From assembly GCF_000427885.1 (NCBI RefSeq), contig NZ_ATYW01000004.1, forward strand, positions 153,939-217,938: a stretch of 64,000 nucleotides of DNA. Direction: 5' to 3'. The notes under the pieces were generated by a model that saw only the letters and a program-made list of their open reading frames with translations, ran no database searches and had not been told where the DNA came from. Origin of the DNA: Glycomyces tenuis DSM 44171 (lineage in GTDB: Bacteria > Actinomycetota > Actinomycetes > Mycobacteriales > Micromonosporaceae). Of this stretch, positions 11,621 through 19,882 are shown one piece after another. The translations under genes were made by a program, and so were the position numbers. Numbering within the stretch: position 1 is the stretch's first letter; every line of letters begins with the position of its first letter.

Positions 11621-12824
11621 GAAGGTAGTGCTCGCCTACTCGGGGGGCCTCGACACGTCCGTGGCGATCCCGTACCTCGCCGAGCGGCTCGACGCCGAGG
11701 TGATCGCCGTGGCCATCGACGTCGGCCAGGGCGGTGAGGACCTCGAGGCCATCCGGGAGCGGGCCCTCGGCTGCGGCGCCGTCGCCGCCGAAGTGGTCGA
11801 CGCCCGCGAGGAGTTCGCCGCCGAGTACTGCTTCCGGGCCGTCGCCGCCAACGCCCTCTACATGGACCGCTACCCGCTCGTCTCGGCCCTCTCGCGGCCC
11901 TTGATCGTCAAGCACCTGGCGGCCGCCGCCGCGCAGCACGGCGCGACGATCGTCTCCCACGGCTGCACCGGCAAAGGCAACGACCAGGTCCGCTTCGAGG
12001 CCGGTCTCGCCGCCCTCGCCCCGCACCTGAAGATCGTGGCCCCCGCCCGCGACTTCGCCTGGACCCGCGACAAGGCCATCGCGTTCGCCGAGGAGAAGGG
12101 CCTCCCGATCGACGTGACCAAGTCCTCGCCGTACTCGATCGACCAGAACCTGTGGGGCCGGGCCGTCGAGACCGGCTTCCTCGAGGACATCTGGAACGGC
12201 CCCATCGAGGACATCTACTCCTACTCCCAGGACCCGGCCGAGCCGCGCGAGGCCGACGAGGTCGTCGTCTCCTTCGAAGCGGGCCGCCCGGTCGCCCTCG
12301 ACGGCGAGGCCAGGTCCGCGTTCGACCTCGTCCACGAGCTCAACCGGCGCGCCGGCGCCCAGGGCATCGGCCGGATCGACATGGTCGAGGACCGGCTCGT
12401 CGGCATCAAGTCCCGCGAGGTCTACGAGTCCCCGGCCGGCATCACCCTCATCGCCGCCCACATGGAGCTCGAGAACGTCACCCTGGAACGCGAGCAGGCC
12501 CGCTTCAAGCGCTCGGTCGACCAGCGCTGGGGCGAACTGGTCTACGACGGCCTGTGGTTCTCGCCGCTCAAGGACAGCCTCGAGGCGTTCATCGCCGACA
12601 CGCAGGCCCACGTCACCGGCGAGGTCCGGCTCACCCTCCACGCCGGCAAGGCCACCGTCACCGGCCGCCGCTCCGAGGCGAGCCTCTACGACTTCGACCT
12701 CGCCACCTACGACGAGGGCGACGCCTTCGACCAGTCCAACGCGCGCGGCTTCGTCGAACTGTGGGGCCTGCCGTCCAAGCTCGCCGCCGCCCGGAACGAG
12801 CGCGCCAAGATCGAGAGCGTCTGA
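11613..12824 (+). CDS. argG: Argininosuccinate synthase
   Basis: 403 residues; ATP-dependent condensation of citrulline and aspartate. The N-type ATP pyrophosphatase loop is [10 protein letters not shown] (7-16); [15 protein letters not shown] and [12 protein letters not shown] are substrate-binding signatures. GTG start within the argR 3' end, with AAGGAGAA just upstream. Separated from argH by one base. Confidence 0.96.
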   Translation: MTEKVVLAYSGGLDTSVAIPYLAERLDAEVIAVAIDVGQGGEDLEAIRERALGCGAVAAEVVDAREEFAAEYCFRAVAANALYMDRYPLVSALSRPLIVKHLAAAAAQHGATIVSHGCTGKGNDQVRFEAGLAALAPHLKIVAPARDFAWTRDKAIAFAEEKGLPIDVTKSSPYSIDQNLWGRAVETGFLEDIWNGPIEDIYSYSQDPAEPREADEVVVSFEAGRPVALDGEARSAFDLVHELNRRAGAQGIGRIDMVEDRLVGIKSREVYESPAGITLIAAHMELENVTLEREQARFKRSVDQRWGELVYDGLWFSPLKDSLEAFIADTQAHVTGEVRLTLHAGKATVTGRRSEASLYDFDLATYDEGDAFDQSNARGFVELWGLPSKLAAARNERAKIESV

Positions 12825-12825
12825 C

Positions 12826-14223
12826 ATGGCGAAACTGTGGGGAGGCCGCTTCTCGGGCGGACCCGCCGCCGCCCTCGAGGCCCTGAACGCCTCGATCGGC
12901 TTCGACTGGCGGCTGGCGCCGTACGACATCAAGGCCTCCAAGGCCCACGCCCGCGTGCTCAACCGCGCGGGGCTGCTGACCGAGTCCGAACTGGAGCGGA
13001 TGCTCGACGCGCTCGACGGACTCGCCGCCGACGTCGCCGCGGGCGACTTCACCGGCACCGTCGCCGACGAGGACGTCCACACCGCGCTGGAGCGCGGCCT
13101 GGTCGAACGCCTCGGCGAGCTCGGCGGCAAGCTCCGCGCCGGGCGCAGCCGCAACGACCAGATCGCCACCGACCTGCGCCTGTACTGCCGCGACCATGCG
13201 CGCGGCCTCGCCGCCGACCTCACCGAGCTGGTGAAGGCGCTGGCCGGGCAGGCCGAGCGGCTGATCGAGGCGCCGGCACCGGGCATGACGCACCTCCAGC
13301 ACGCGCAGCCGATCACCTTGGGCCACCAGCTGCTCGCCCACGCCCAGGGCTTCCTGCGCGACTTGGAGCGCCTGTCCGACTGGGACGGGCGGGCGGCGGT
13401 CTCGCCGCTGGGCTCGGGCGCACTGTCGGGCTCCTCGCTCCCGCTCGACCCGGTCGCGGTGGCCGCCGAGCTCGGCTTCGACCGGCCGGTCGCCAACTCG
13501 CTCGACGGCGTGTCCGACCGCGACTTCGCCGCCGAGCTGCTGTTCGTGTGCTCCATGGTCGGCGTCCACCTCTCCCGGCTGGGGGAGGAGGTCATCCTGT
13601 GGTCCAGCCAGGAGTTCGGCTGGGTCGCTCTGGACGACGCGTTCTCGACCGGCTCGTCGATCATGCCGCAGAAGAAGAACCCGGACGTCGCCGAGCTCGC
13701 GCGCGGCAAGTCCGGCCGCCTCGTCGGCAACCTGACCGGCCTGCTCGTGACGCTCAAGGGCCTGCCGTTCACGTACAACAAGGACCTTCAGGAGGACAAG
13801 GAGCCGGTCTTCGACTCCCTGGACAATCTGGCGCTGCTCCTGCCCGCGGTCACCGGCATGGTCGAGACGATGCGGTTCGACACCGAGGTCCCGCGCGAGG
13901 CCGCGCCGAAGGGCTTCAGCCTGGCGACCGAGATCGCCGACTGGCTCGTGCGCAAGGGCGTCCCGTTCCGCGACGCCCACGAGGTCGCCGGGGCCTGCGT
14001 GGCCCACTGCGAGCGGCTCGGCATCGAGCTGCACGAGATCGACGACGCCGGTCTGGCCGCGATCTCGGAGCACCTCGACCCGAGCGTGAAGCAGGTGCTC
14101 GACGTGGACGGTGCGCTCGCCGCGCGCACGACCCCCGGTTCGACCGGCCCGAAGGCGGTGGCCGATCAGCTCGCCGCCGTGCGCGAGGCCGTCGAGACCT
14201 GGGTTCGCTGGTCCGAGCGTTGA
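12826..14223 (+). CDS. argH: Argininosuccinate lyase
   Basis: 465 residues; splits argininosuccinate into arginine and fumarate. Fumarase/aspartase-superfamily signature [12 protein letters not shown] (276-287) carries the catalytic serine; HLQHAQP supplies the catalytic His region and AGRSRNDQ lies at the active site. Last gene of the arg operon, followed three bases later by a strong hairpin. Confidence 0.96.
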   Translation: MAKLWGGRFSGGPAAALEALNASIGFDWRLAPYDIKASKAHARVLNRAGLLTESELERMLDALDGLAADVAAGDFTGTVADEDVHTALERGLVERLGELGGKLRAGRSRNDQIATDLRLYCRDHARGLAADLTELVKALAGQAERLIEAPAPGMTHLQHAQPITLGHQLLAHAQGFLRDLERLSDWDGRAAVSPLGSGALSGSSLPLDPVAVAAELGFDRPVANSLDGVSDRDFAAELLFVCSMVGVHLSRLGEEVILWSSQEFGWVALDDAFSTGSSIMPQKKNPDVAELARGKSGRLVGNLTGLLVTLKGLPFTYNKDLQEDKEPVFDSLDNLALLLPAVTGMVETMRFDTEVPREAAPKGFSLATEIADWLVRKGVPFRDAHEVAGACVAHCERLGIELHEIDDAGLAAISEHLDPSVKQVLDVDGALAARTTPGSTGPKAVADQLAAVREAVETWVRWSER

Positions 14224-14225
14224 AC

Positions 14226-14255
14226 GGTCGCGGGGCGCCTGAGCGCCCCGCGACC
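14226..14255. terminator. Bidirectional hairpin between argH and the secreted-protein operon
   Basis: A perfect 13-bp inverted repeat (arms 14226-14238 and 14243-14255, arm GGTCGCGGGGCGC) with a CTGA loop. It fills the 34-bp gap between the convergent argH and CBM2 genes, so it can stop transcription from both sides. No long T-run, as is usual in GC-rich genomes. Confidence 0.75.
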
Positions 14256-14257
14256 GG

Positions 14258-15094
14258 TCACAGGACCTGCGCGCACCGATGGCCGTCGGCCCAGACCGCG
14301 ATCTGGGGCGGCGGCTGACTCGGACCGGAGACCACGAACCCGAACGTGACGCTGCCGCCGCTCGGGATCTGCTGGTTCCAGGGGGCCGGTGTGACGGTGA
14401 GGTCCGACCCGCTCTGCGAGGCGTTGGCGTTCCACATCTGCCTGAGGGACTGGTCGCCGGGGAAGGCGATGATCGCGTGCCAGTCGCTGATCGGCTCGAT
14501 CGCGGTGATGGTCACCTGGGCGGTGTAGCCGCTGCCCCAGGCGTTGGTGATCATCACGGCGAACTGGCAGTGGTCGGAGGCGCCACCGCCCTGCTCGGTG
14601 AGGACGTTCTCGCCGCAGCGGCCGGTCCAGTCCGATCCGTCGGGGAGCCGCTCCTTGCAGATCCGCATCGTCACGTACTCGATCTCGGAGCCTCCGGGTG
14701 CTTCCAGAGCGAACTCGTACTCGAAACCGGGCGAGTCGTATGGCAGCGGCACGACGTGTTCGACCGCCGGCCAGTCGTTGACGTGGCCGGTGAACTCGAT
14801 CCGCCGGTCGGGTGGGACCACGGGCAGGCAGATCTCCCCGGTCTGGGAGCCGGTGACGGCCGCCATGCCGCTGATGACGACGCGGGGCGTCTCCGGTGGG
14901 TGCACGGCGGGCCAGGAGGCCGCGCCGGTGGTCTCGAACAGGCTGCACCCGTCGTCGCCCAAGGCGCTGTTGTAGAAGGGCGTGGGGGCCTGCTCGGGAT
15001 GCTCGGCCGCGGCCGGTGCGGCGAGCGCACCGGCCAGCAGCAGGCCCGCGAGGACGGCCAGGGCCGTCCTCGCGAGGCCGTGGAGTGGTCTCAT
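14258..15094 (-). CDS. Secreted protein with unknown Cys domain and C-terminal CBM2
   Basis: 278 residues. Signal peptide ending about AAPAAA (residue 30). An N-terminal domain of about 130 residues with several cysteines is shared with the upstream neighbour (C..F.T.G.A.WP and ICL.V.P..R.I.FT). Residues about 176-274 look like a family 2 carbohydrate-binding module: CQFAVMITNAWGSGY, DWHAIIAFPGDQ, WNQQIPSGGSVTFGFVVSG and the closing Cys. The module suggests binding to cellulose, chitin or a similar glycan. No catalytic domain is visible. ATGA overlap with the upstream gene indicates one operon. Confidence 0.8.
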   Translation of the reverse strand: MRPLHGLARTALAVLAGLLLAGALAAPAAAEHPEQAPTPFYNSALGDDGCSLFETTGAASWPAVHPPETPRVVISGMAAVTGSQTGEICLPVVPPDRRIEFTGHVNDWPAVEHVVPLPYDSPGFEYEFALEAPGGSEIEYVTMRICKERLPDGSDWTGRCGENVLTEQGGGASDHCQFAVMITNAWGSGYTAQVTITAIEPISDWHAIIAFPGDQSLRQMWNANASQSGSDLTVTPAPWNQQIPSGGSVTFGFVVSGPSQPPPQIAVWADGHRCAQVL

Positions 15095-15636
15095 GACTGC
15101 TCCCCGGTCCCCGGGCCGCCGGGCTCGACCACGGCCGGTTCGTCGCACTCGACCACTGGGCCGGTGTCGTCGATGTACGTGTGGCACATCTCCACGGTCA
15201 CGTAGTCGATCGGCGCGTAGACCGGCGACATGAAGGAGAAATCGTAGGAGAACCACTCGAAGGGACCGCCGTTGTCGATCCGGTCGAAGGGCTCCACGTG
15301 CGCGTCCACCGGTTCGCGGTCGACGTAGGCGGTGAACAGGATGTGGCGGGGGGAGGGCTCCACCGACAGGCAGATGGTGTCGGGCGGCGCGTAGCTGATC
15401 CAGCCATCGCCCTGGATGTTGACCGTGGGGAACTGGGAGGGCTCGGCGATCGGCCAGGCCGCCAGCCCGGCGGTGTTGAAGAAGGTGCAGAAGTCCTCTC
15501 CGACGTCCTGCAACTCGAATGGCGTCGGGGCGTATTGGAAGTCGTCGGCCGAGGCCGGCGCGGTGAGCGAGGCCGCCAGCAGCAGTCCGGCGAGGACGGC
15601 GAGTGCGGATCGCAGGAGACGGGACAGTCGTTTCAT
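15091..15636 (-). CDS. Secreted protein, paralogue of the CBM2 neighbour
   Basis: 181 residues from ATG 15636 (GGAG seven bases upstream); the frame extends 22 codons further up but without support. Signal peptide MKRLSRLLRS to about TAPASA. The mature part parallels the first domain of the next gene (YAPTPFELQDVGEDFCTFFN, DTICLSVEP, IDYVTVEMCH) but has no carbohydrate-binding module. I do not recognise the domain. It is co-translated with the CBM2 protein, so the two probably act together outside the cell. Confidence 0.75.
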   Translation of the reverse strand: MKRLSRLLRSALAVLAGLLLAASLTAPASADDFQYAPTPFELQDVGEDFCTFFNTAGLAAWPIAEPSQFPTVNIQGDGWISYAPPDTICLSVEPSPRHILFTAYVDREPVDAHVEPFDRIDNGGPFEWFSYDFSFMSPVYAPIDYVTVEMCHTYIDDTGPVVECDEPAVVEPGGPGTGEQS

Positions 15637-15705
15637 CGAGGCTCCAAAGGGTGTGCTGCGGCGCGCCCAACCGCGGCGATCCGAACGCCTGCGCCTACTC
15701 ATCTA

Positions 15706-15734
15706 AATATCCAAATTTAACTATCCAATGTCAA
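15706..15734 (-). promoter_or_regulatory. Promoter of the secreted pair with a 14-bp tandem repeat
   Basis: Read on the minus strand: perfect -35 TTGACA (15734-15729), 17-bp spacer, -10-like GATATT (15711-15706), in a sharply AT-rich island. From spacer to -10 there are two direct copies, TTGGATAGTTAAAT and TTGGATATTTAGAT (12 of 14 identical), which could be an activator or repressor site. Confidence 0.6.
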
Positions 15735-15752
15735 GTGTTTCGGCGAGACGGC

Positions 15753-15783
15753 GCGGCCCCGGCGCGTTTCGCGCCGGGGCCGC
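15753..15783. terminator. Hairpin terminator downstream of the MMPL gene
   Basis: Perfect 14-bp arms (15753-15766 and 15770-15783, arm GCGGCCCCGGCGCG) with a TTT loop, 12 bases beyond the stop of the minus-strand MMPL gene. It also insulates the promoter of the secreted pair from that gene. Confidence 0.75.
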
Positions 15784-15795
15784 CCCTCGGGAATC

Positions 15796-17940
15796 TCAGC
15801 CCGCGCGGACCTCCTCGCGGTCAGCGGCGCGGACCGGCGCCTCCGACTCGGGCTCCACCGTCACGTGCGGCACGATCCTGTCGAGCCACTTCGGCATCCA
15901 CCACGCGGCCCGGCCCATGACCTTCATGACCGCCGGAACGAGCAGGCACCGGATCACGATCGCGTCGATGAAGATCGCCACGGCCAGGCCGATGCCGAAC
16001 TGCTGGAGCAGTCTCGCCTCGGAGAGCATGAACGCCCCGAACACCGCCATCATGATCGCCGCGGCGGCGGTGATGACCCCGCCGGTCGACGCCAGGCCGG
16101 TGCGGACCGCCTCGACCGGCTCGCCCGTGCGCACCCACTCCTCGCGCATCCGCGACACGAGGAACACCTCGTAGTCCATCGACAGGCCGAAGACGATCGC
16201 GAAGATCATCACGGGCCCGAAGGCCTCGATCGGGCCGGGGCTGACGCCGAACATCCCCTCCTGGAAGATCCACGTGATCACGCCCAGCGAGGCGCCGACG
16301 GTCAGCAGGTTCAGCACCGCCGCCTTGATCGGGATGAGGATCGAGCGGAACACCACCATCAGCAGCAGCATCGACAGGCCGACGACGAACAGCAGGAAGA
16401 TCGGCGCCTTGTCGACCATGATGTCGGAGAAGTCGATCGCCGCCGCCGTCGAGCCGCCGACCAGCTGCTCGCCTTCGACCTCGTCGAGAACGTCGTCCCG
16501 CAACTGGTGCACCAGGTCCACGGTCGCCTCGTCGGACGGCCCCGCCGTGCCGGCCACCGTCGACATCCACAGCCCCTCGCCGATCTCGAACGCCGGCGAC
16601 GCCTGCTCGACCGTGTCCAGCTCGGACATCGCCGCCGCGGCGGCGTCGGCCTCGGCCCGCGTGCCGTCGGTGACGACCAGGAGCGGCCCGTTGAAGCCCG
16701 GCCCGAAGCCGTCGGAGAGCATGTCGTAGGCCTGCCGCGTCGTCGAGGACTCCGGGTCGGTCCCGGCGTCGGCGAAGCCGAGCCGCAGCCCCAGCAGCGG
16801 CGCCGACAACGCCAGCAGCGCGGCGACCACCACCCCGATCGCGAGCCACGCGCGCTTCTCGACGAACCGCGACCAGCCCTTCCAGCGTGCGCCGGGGACG
16901 CGCTTCGCCTTCGCCGCGCGCCCGCGCACCCGCCGCTCGATCCGCTTGCCGAACAGCGCCAGCAGCGCCGGCAGCAGCGTCACCGACGCCAGCATCGTGA
17001 CCAGCACGACCAGCGCCACCGACAGCGAGACCGACTGGAGCGAGCCGAGACCGAGCGCGAACAGCCCCATGAGCGCCACGATCACGACCGATCCGGCGAA
17101 CATGACCGAGCGTCCGGCGGTGTCCAGTGCGATCGTCGCCGCGCCCTTCCGGTTCGCGCCGTTCAGCAGCTCGGAGCGGTACCTCGCGAAGATCAGCAGC
17201 GCGTAGTCCACGCCGACGCCGAAGCCGATCAGGAACATGATGGGCGTCAGATACGTCGGCAGTGTGACCACATGGGACACGATCATGGACAGGCAGAAGG
17301 TGATGCCCACGGCGAACACCGCGGTGATGAGCGGCAGGCTCGCGGCCAGGAGCGAACCGAACATGAGCACCAGGATCACCAGCGCGGCCAGCATGCCCAC
17401 GCCCTCGGCGGCCCCGCCGCCGCCTTCGGCGGCCTCCCGGATCGCGTCCCCGCCCACCGCGACGGTCAGCCCGTCGCCGGAGGACTCCTCGGCCACCTCG
17501 ACGAGCGCGAGCGCCTCCTCCGGCGTGCCGTCGAAACCGGCCGTGGCGTAGCCGACGGTGCCGTCCTCGCTGACCGAGCCGTACGAGGTGAAGGGGTCGT
17601 CGACGCTCGCGACGCCGGGCATGCCGGCGATCTCGGCGAGCACCGCCTCGACGCGGTCCCGCTCGGCCGCCACGCCGTCCTCGTCGCCGAAGACCACCTG
17701 GACCGTCGGGCCGCCCGCTTCGGGCGCGCGCTCTTCGAGCAGGTCGGACAGCTCCTGCGACTCGGTGCCGGGCATCGAGTTGTCGTCCTCGAACGCCGAG
17801 CCGATCTGCGAGGCGGCGGCGATCGCCGCGGCGAGCACCACCACCCAGGCGATGAGCGCGACGACGGGGCGCCGCTGCGTCCACTGCGCGAGCCGCGCCA
17901 TCGTCGAAGGTCTGCCGCGGGAAGCGAGTCGTTGTTCCAT
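15796..17940 (-). CDS. MMPL-family RND transporter
   Basis: 714 residues from ATG 17940. Two MMPL halves, each with a large extracytoplasmic loop and a membrane bundle: first TM near WTQRRPVVALIAWVVVLAAA, half-specific motifs GFGVGVDYALLIFARYRSEL and FGLSMDYEVFLVSRMREEW. Family members export lipids or hydrophobic drugs using the proton gradient. A later start at 17901 is possible; neither has a strong ribosome site. It lies just downstream of a two-component system on the same strand, which may control it. Substrate unknown. Confidence 0.85.
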   Translation of the reverse strand: MEQRLASRGRPSTMARLAQWTQRRPVVALIAWVVVLAAAIAAASQIGSAFEDDNSMPGTESQELSDLLEERAPEAGGPTVQVVFGDEDGVAAERDRVEAVLAEIAGMPGVASVDDPFTSYGSVSEDGTVGYATAGFDGTPEEALALVEVAEESSGDGLTVAVGGDAIREAAEGGGGAAEGVGMLAALVILVLMFGSLLAASLPLITAVFAVGITFCLSMIVSHVVTLPTYLTPIMFLIGFGVGVDYALLIFARYRSELLNGANRKGAATIALDTAGRSVMFAGSVVIVALMGLFALGLGSLQSVSLSVALVVLVTMLASVTLLPALLALFGKRIERRVRGRAAKAKRVPGARWKGWSRFVEKRAWLAIGVVVAALLALSAPLLGLRLGFADAGTDPESSTTRQAYDMLSDGFGPGFNGPLLVVTDGTRAEADAAAAAMSELDTVEQASPAFEIGEGLWMSTVAGTAGPSDEATVDLVHQLRDDVLDEVEGEQLVGGSTAAAIDFSDIMVDKAPIFLLFVVGLSMLLLMVVFRSILIPIKAAVLNLLTVGASLGVITWIFQEGMFGVSPGPIEAFGPVMIFAIVFGLSMDYEVFLVSRMREEWVRTGEPVEAVRTGLASTGGVITAAAAIMMAVFGAFMLSEARLLQQFGIGLAVAIFIDAIVIRCLLVPAVMKVMGRAAWWMPKWLDRIVPHVTVEPESEAPVRAADREEVRAG

Positions 17941-18059
17941 GGCAGCGACTATCGCCGCCCCAGGGCACCGGCCACATCGGCTCGGCAGAGGCAATCGGCC
18001 TACCACTCAGGTGTCAGCGCCGCCGAGGAGCGTACTCCCACGGATGCACCGGGAGCGCG

Positions 18060-18731
18060 TCAACTGCCGTCGGTCCAGGTCGGCCTCACCAGGCCCGACT
18101 CGTAGGCGGTGACCACCAGCTGCGCCCTGTCGCGCGCCGACAGCTTCGACATGATGCGGCTGACGTGCGTCTTCGCCGTCGCCGGCGCCAGGAACAGCCT
18201 CTTCGCGATCTCGTCGTTGCTCATGCCGGTGGCGACCAGTTTGAGCACCTCGGTCTCGCGCTCGGTCAGCGCGTTCAGCCGCGAGCTCGGCTCCGGCCTG
18301 GCGACGCGCCCGGCGAACTCGCCGATGAGCCGACGGGTCACCTTCGGGGAGATCAGCGCCTCCCCGTCGGCCACCACCCGGATGGCGTGGATCAGCTCGT
18401 CGGGGTCGGTGTCCTTCACCAGGAACCCGCTCGCGCCGACCCTGAGGGCCCGGTACACGTAGTCGTCCTCGTCGAAGGTGGTCAGGATGACGACCCTCAC
18501 ACCGTCGAGCTTCGGGTCGGAGCCGATCCGCTCGGTCGCCTCCAGGCCGTCCATGCCGGGCATGCGGATGTCCATGAGCACCACGTCGGGCCGGTGCCTG
18601 TGGATCAGCTCCAGCGCCTCGGACCCGTCGCCGGCCTCGGCGACGATCTCGATGTCGTCCTCGTCGTCCAGGATCGACGCGAAGCCGGCGCGCACCAGCC
18701 GCTGGTCGTCGACCAGCATCACTCGGATCAC
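18060..18731 (-). CDS. NarL/LuxR-family response regulator
   Basis: 223 residues. Start GTG 18731 overlaps the kinase stop as GTGA; upstream in-frame codons exist but this gives the standard IRVMLVDDQ beginning. Receiver phospho-acceptor D54 (VVLMDIRMP), conserved Lys in GFLVKD, and LuxR helix-turn-helix LTERETEVLKLVATGMSNDE. Partner of the kinase at 18728; the MMPL gene is a plausible target by position. Confidence 0.88.
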   Translation of the reverse strand: MIRVMLVDDQRLVRAGFASILDDEDDIEIVAEAGDGSEALELIHRHRPDVVLMDIRMPGMDGLEATERIGSDPKLDGVRVVILTTFDEDDYVYRALRVGASGFLVKDTDPDELIHAIRVVADGEALISPKVTRRLIGEFAGRVARPEPSSRLNALTERETEVLKLVATGMSNDEIAKRLFLAPATAKTHVSRIMSKLSARDRAQLVVTAYESGLVRPTWTDGS

Positions 18732-19873
18732 GACGACTGCACCTCCAACGGCCACGTGGCCTCCACGATGAAGCCGCCGTCCTCGCGCGGCCCCGCGTCG
18801 AAGGTACCGCCGAGGCTCTCGGCCCGCTCACGCATCCCCGTCAAGCCGTTCCCGGCGACCGTCTTGCCCGTTTTGCCCTGCGCCTCACCGTCGTCGGCGA
18901 CGCTCACCGCGAGCGTGGTCGTACCGGTCACCACGTTGATCCGCACCGAGCTCGCATCGGCGTGCCTGACCACGTTCGTCAGCGACTCCTGCACCACCCG
19001 GTAGGCCGCCGCGTCCACCGCCGCGGGCAGTTCGGCCCAGCCGTCGCGGCGCAGCGTCACCGCCAGCCCCGCCGATTCGGCCGCCGACACCAGCGACGGC
19101 AGCTGGTCCAGGCTCGGGCTCGGCGCCGTCGGCGAATCCTCTCCGGCCTCCCGCAGCACTCCGACCATCGACCGCAGCTCGCGCAGCGACAGCTGGCTGG
19201 TCTCCGAGACGATCTTGAGCGTCTCGGCGGTCGAGTACTCGGGGTTCCTCCCCAGCTTGCGCAGCGCCGCGGTCGTCTGCACGTGGATCAGCGACAGGTG
19301 GTGGCCCACCGCGTCGTGCAGCTCCCGGGCGATCCGCAGCCGCTCCTCGGCGACACTGCGCCGCCGCGCCTCGGTGACCGACACCTCCGCCTCGGCCCGG
19401 TACGCGCGGTAGTTCGCCACGAGGGCCCCGAAGGCGACGATCGCCACGAACCAGCCGGACATCAGCATCGTCTCCACGGGGGTGACGTGCGCGAAGTCGC
19501 TCAGGATCTCCGGGACGAGCAGGAAGCAGAACATGGTGACCGAGACGGCTGTCGCCGCCCGCACGTGCCCCAGCGCCGCCAGGGTGTACAGGGCGATGAC
19601 GAACGGCGCCAGCGTCGGCCCGTCGATCGAGGAGGCCGGGTAGTAGACGACCACGCACACCATGGTGATGATCGCCACTGCCAGCGGGCGGCGGCTGCGG
19701 AAGAACAGCGCCGCGCAGGCCACGACGGTCACCGCCCAGGCGAGCGGCTCGGCGAGCCCCTCGTCTTCGGGGCTGAACACCGCCGCGTCGATGCCCGCCC
19801 ACAGGAAGACGAACACGGTGACGACGGTGCCGACGATCAGGTCGCCCTTGCGGTCGGAGTAGCGGTCGAACAC
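18728..19873 (-). CDS. NarL-type sensor histidine kinase
   Basis: 381 residues. Five or so membrane segments (12-155), HisKA_3 domain with RIARELHDAVGHHLSLIHVQ (His186), then HATPase with RVVQESLTNVVRHADAS and NGLTGMRERAESLGGTF. Forms a two-component system with the overlapping response regulator. The GTG start lies only nine bases after the Tex stop, with GGAGG almost touching it, an unusually tight ribosome site that suggests translational coupling to tex or a later start. Confidence 0.87.
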   Translation of the reverse strand: MFDRYSDRKGDLIVGTVVTVFVFLWAGIDAAVFSPEDEGLAEPLAWAVTVVACAALFFRSRRPLAVAIITMVCVVVYYPASSIDGPTLAPFVIALYTLAALGHVRAATAVSVTMFCFLLVPEILSDFAHVTPVETMLMSGWFVAIVAFGALVANYRAYRAEAEVSVTEARRRSVAEERLRIARELHDAVGHHLSLIHVQTTAALRKLGRNPEYSTAETLKIVSETSQLSLRELRSMVGVLREAGEDSPTAPSPSLDQLPSLVSAAESAGLAVTLRRDGWAELPAAVDAAAYRVVQESLTNVVRHADASSVRINVVTGTTTLAVSVADDGEAQGKTGKTVAGNGLTGMRERAESLGGTFDAGPREDGGFIVEATWPLEVQSS

Positions 19874-19882
19874 GCCTCCAGC

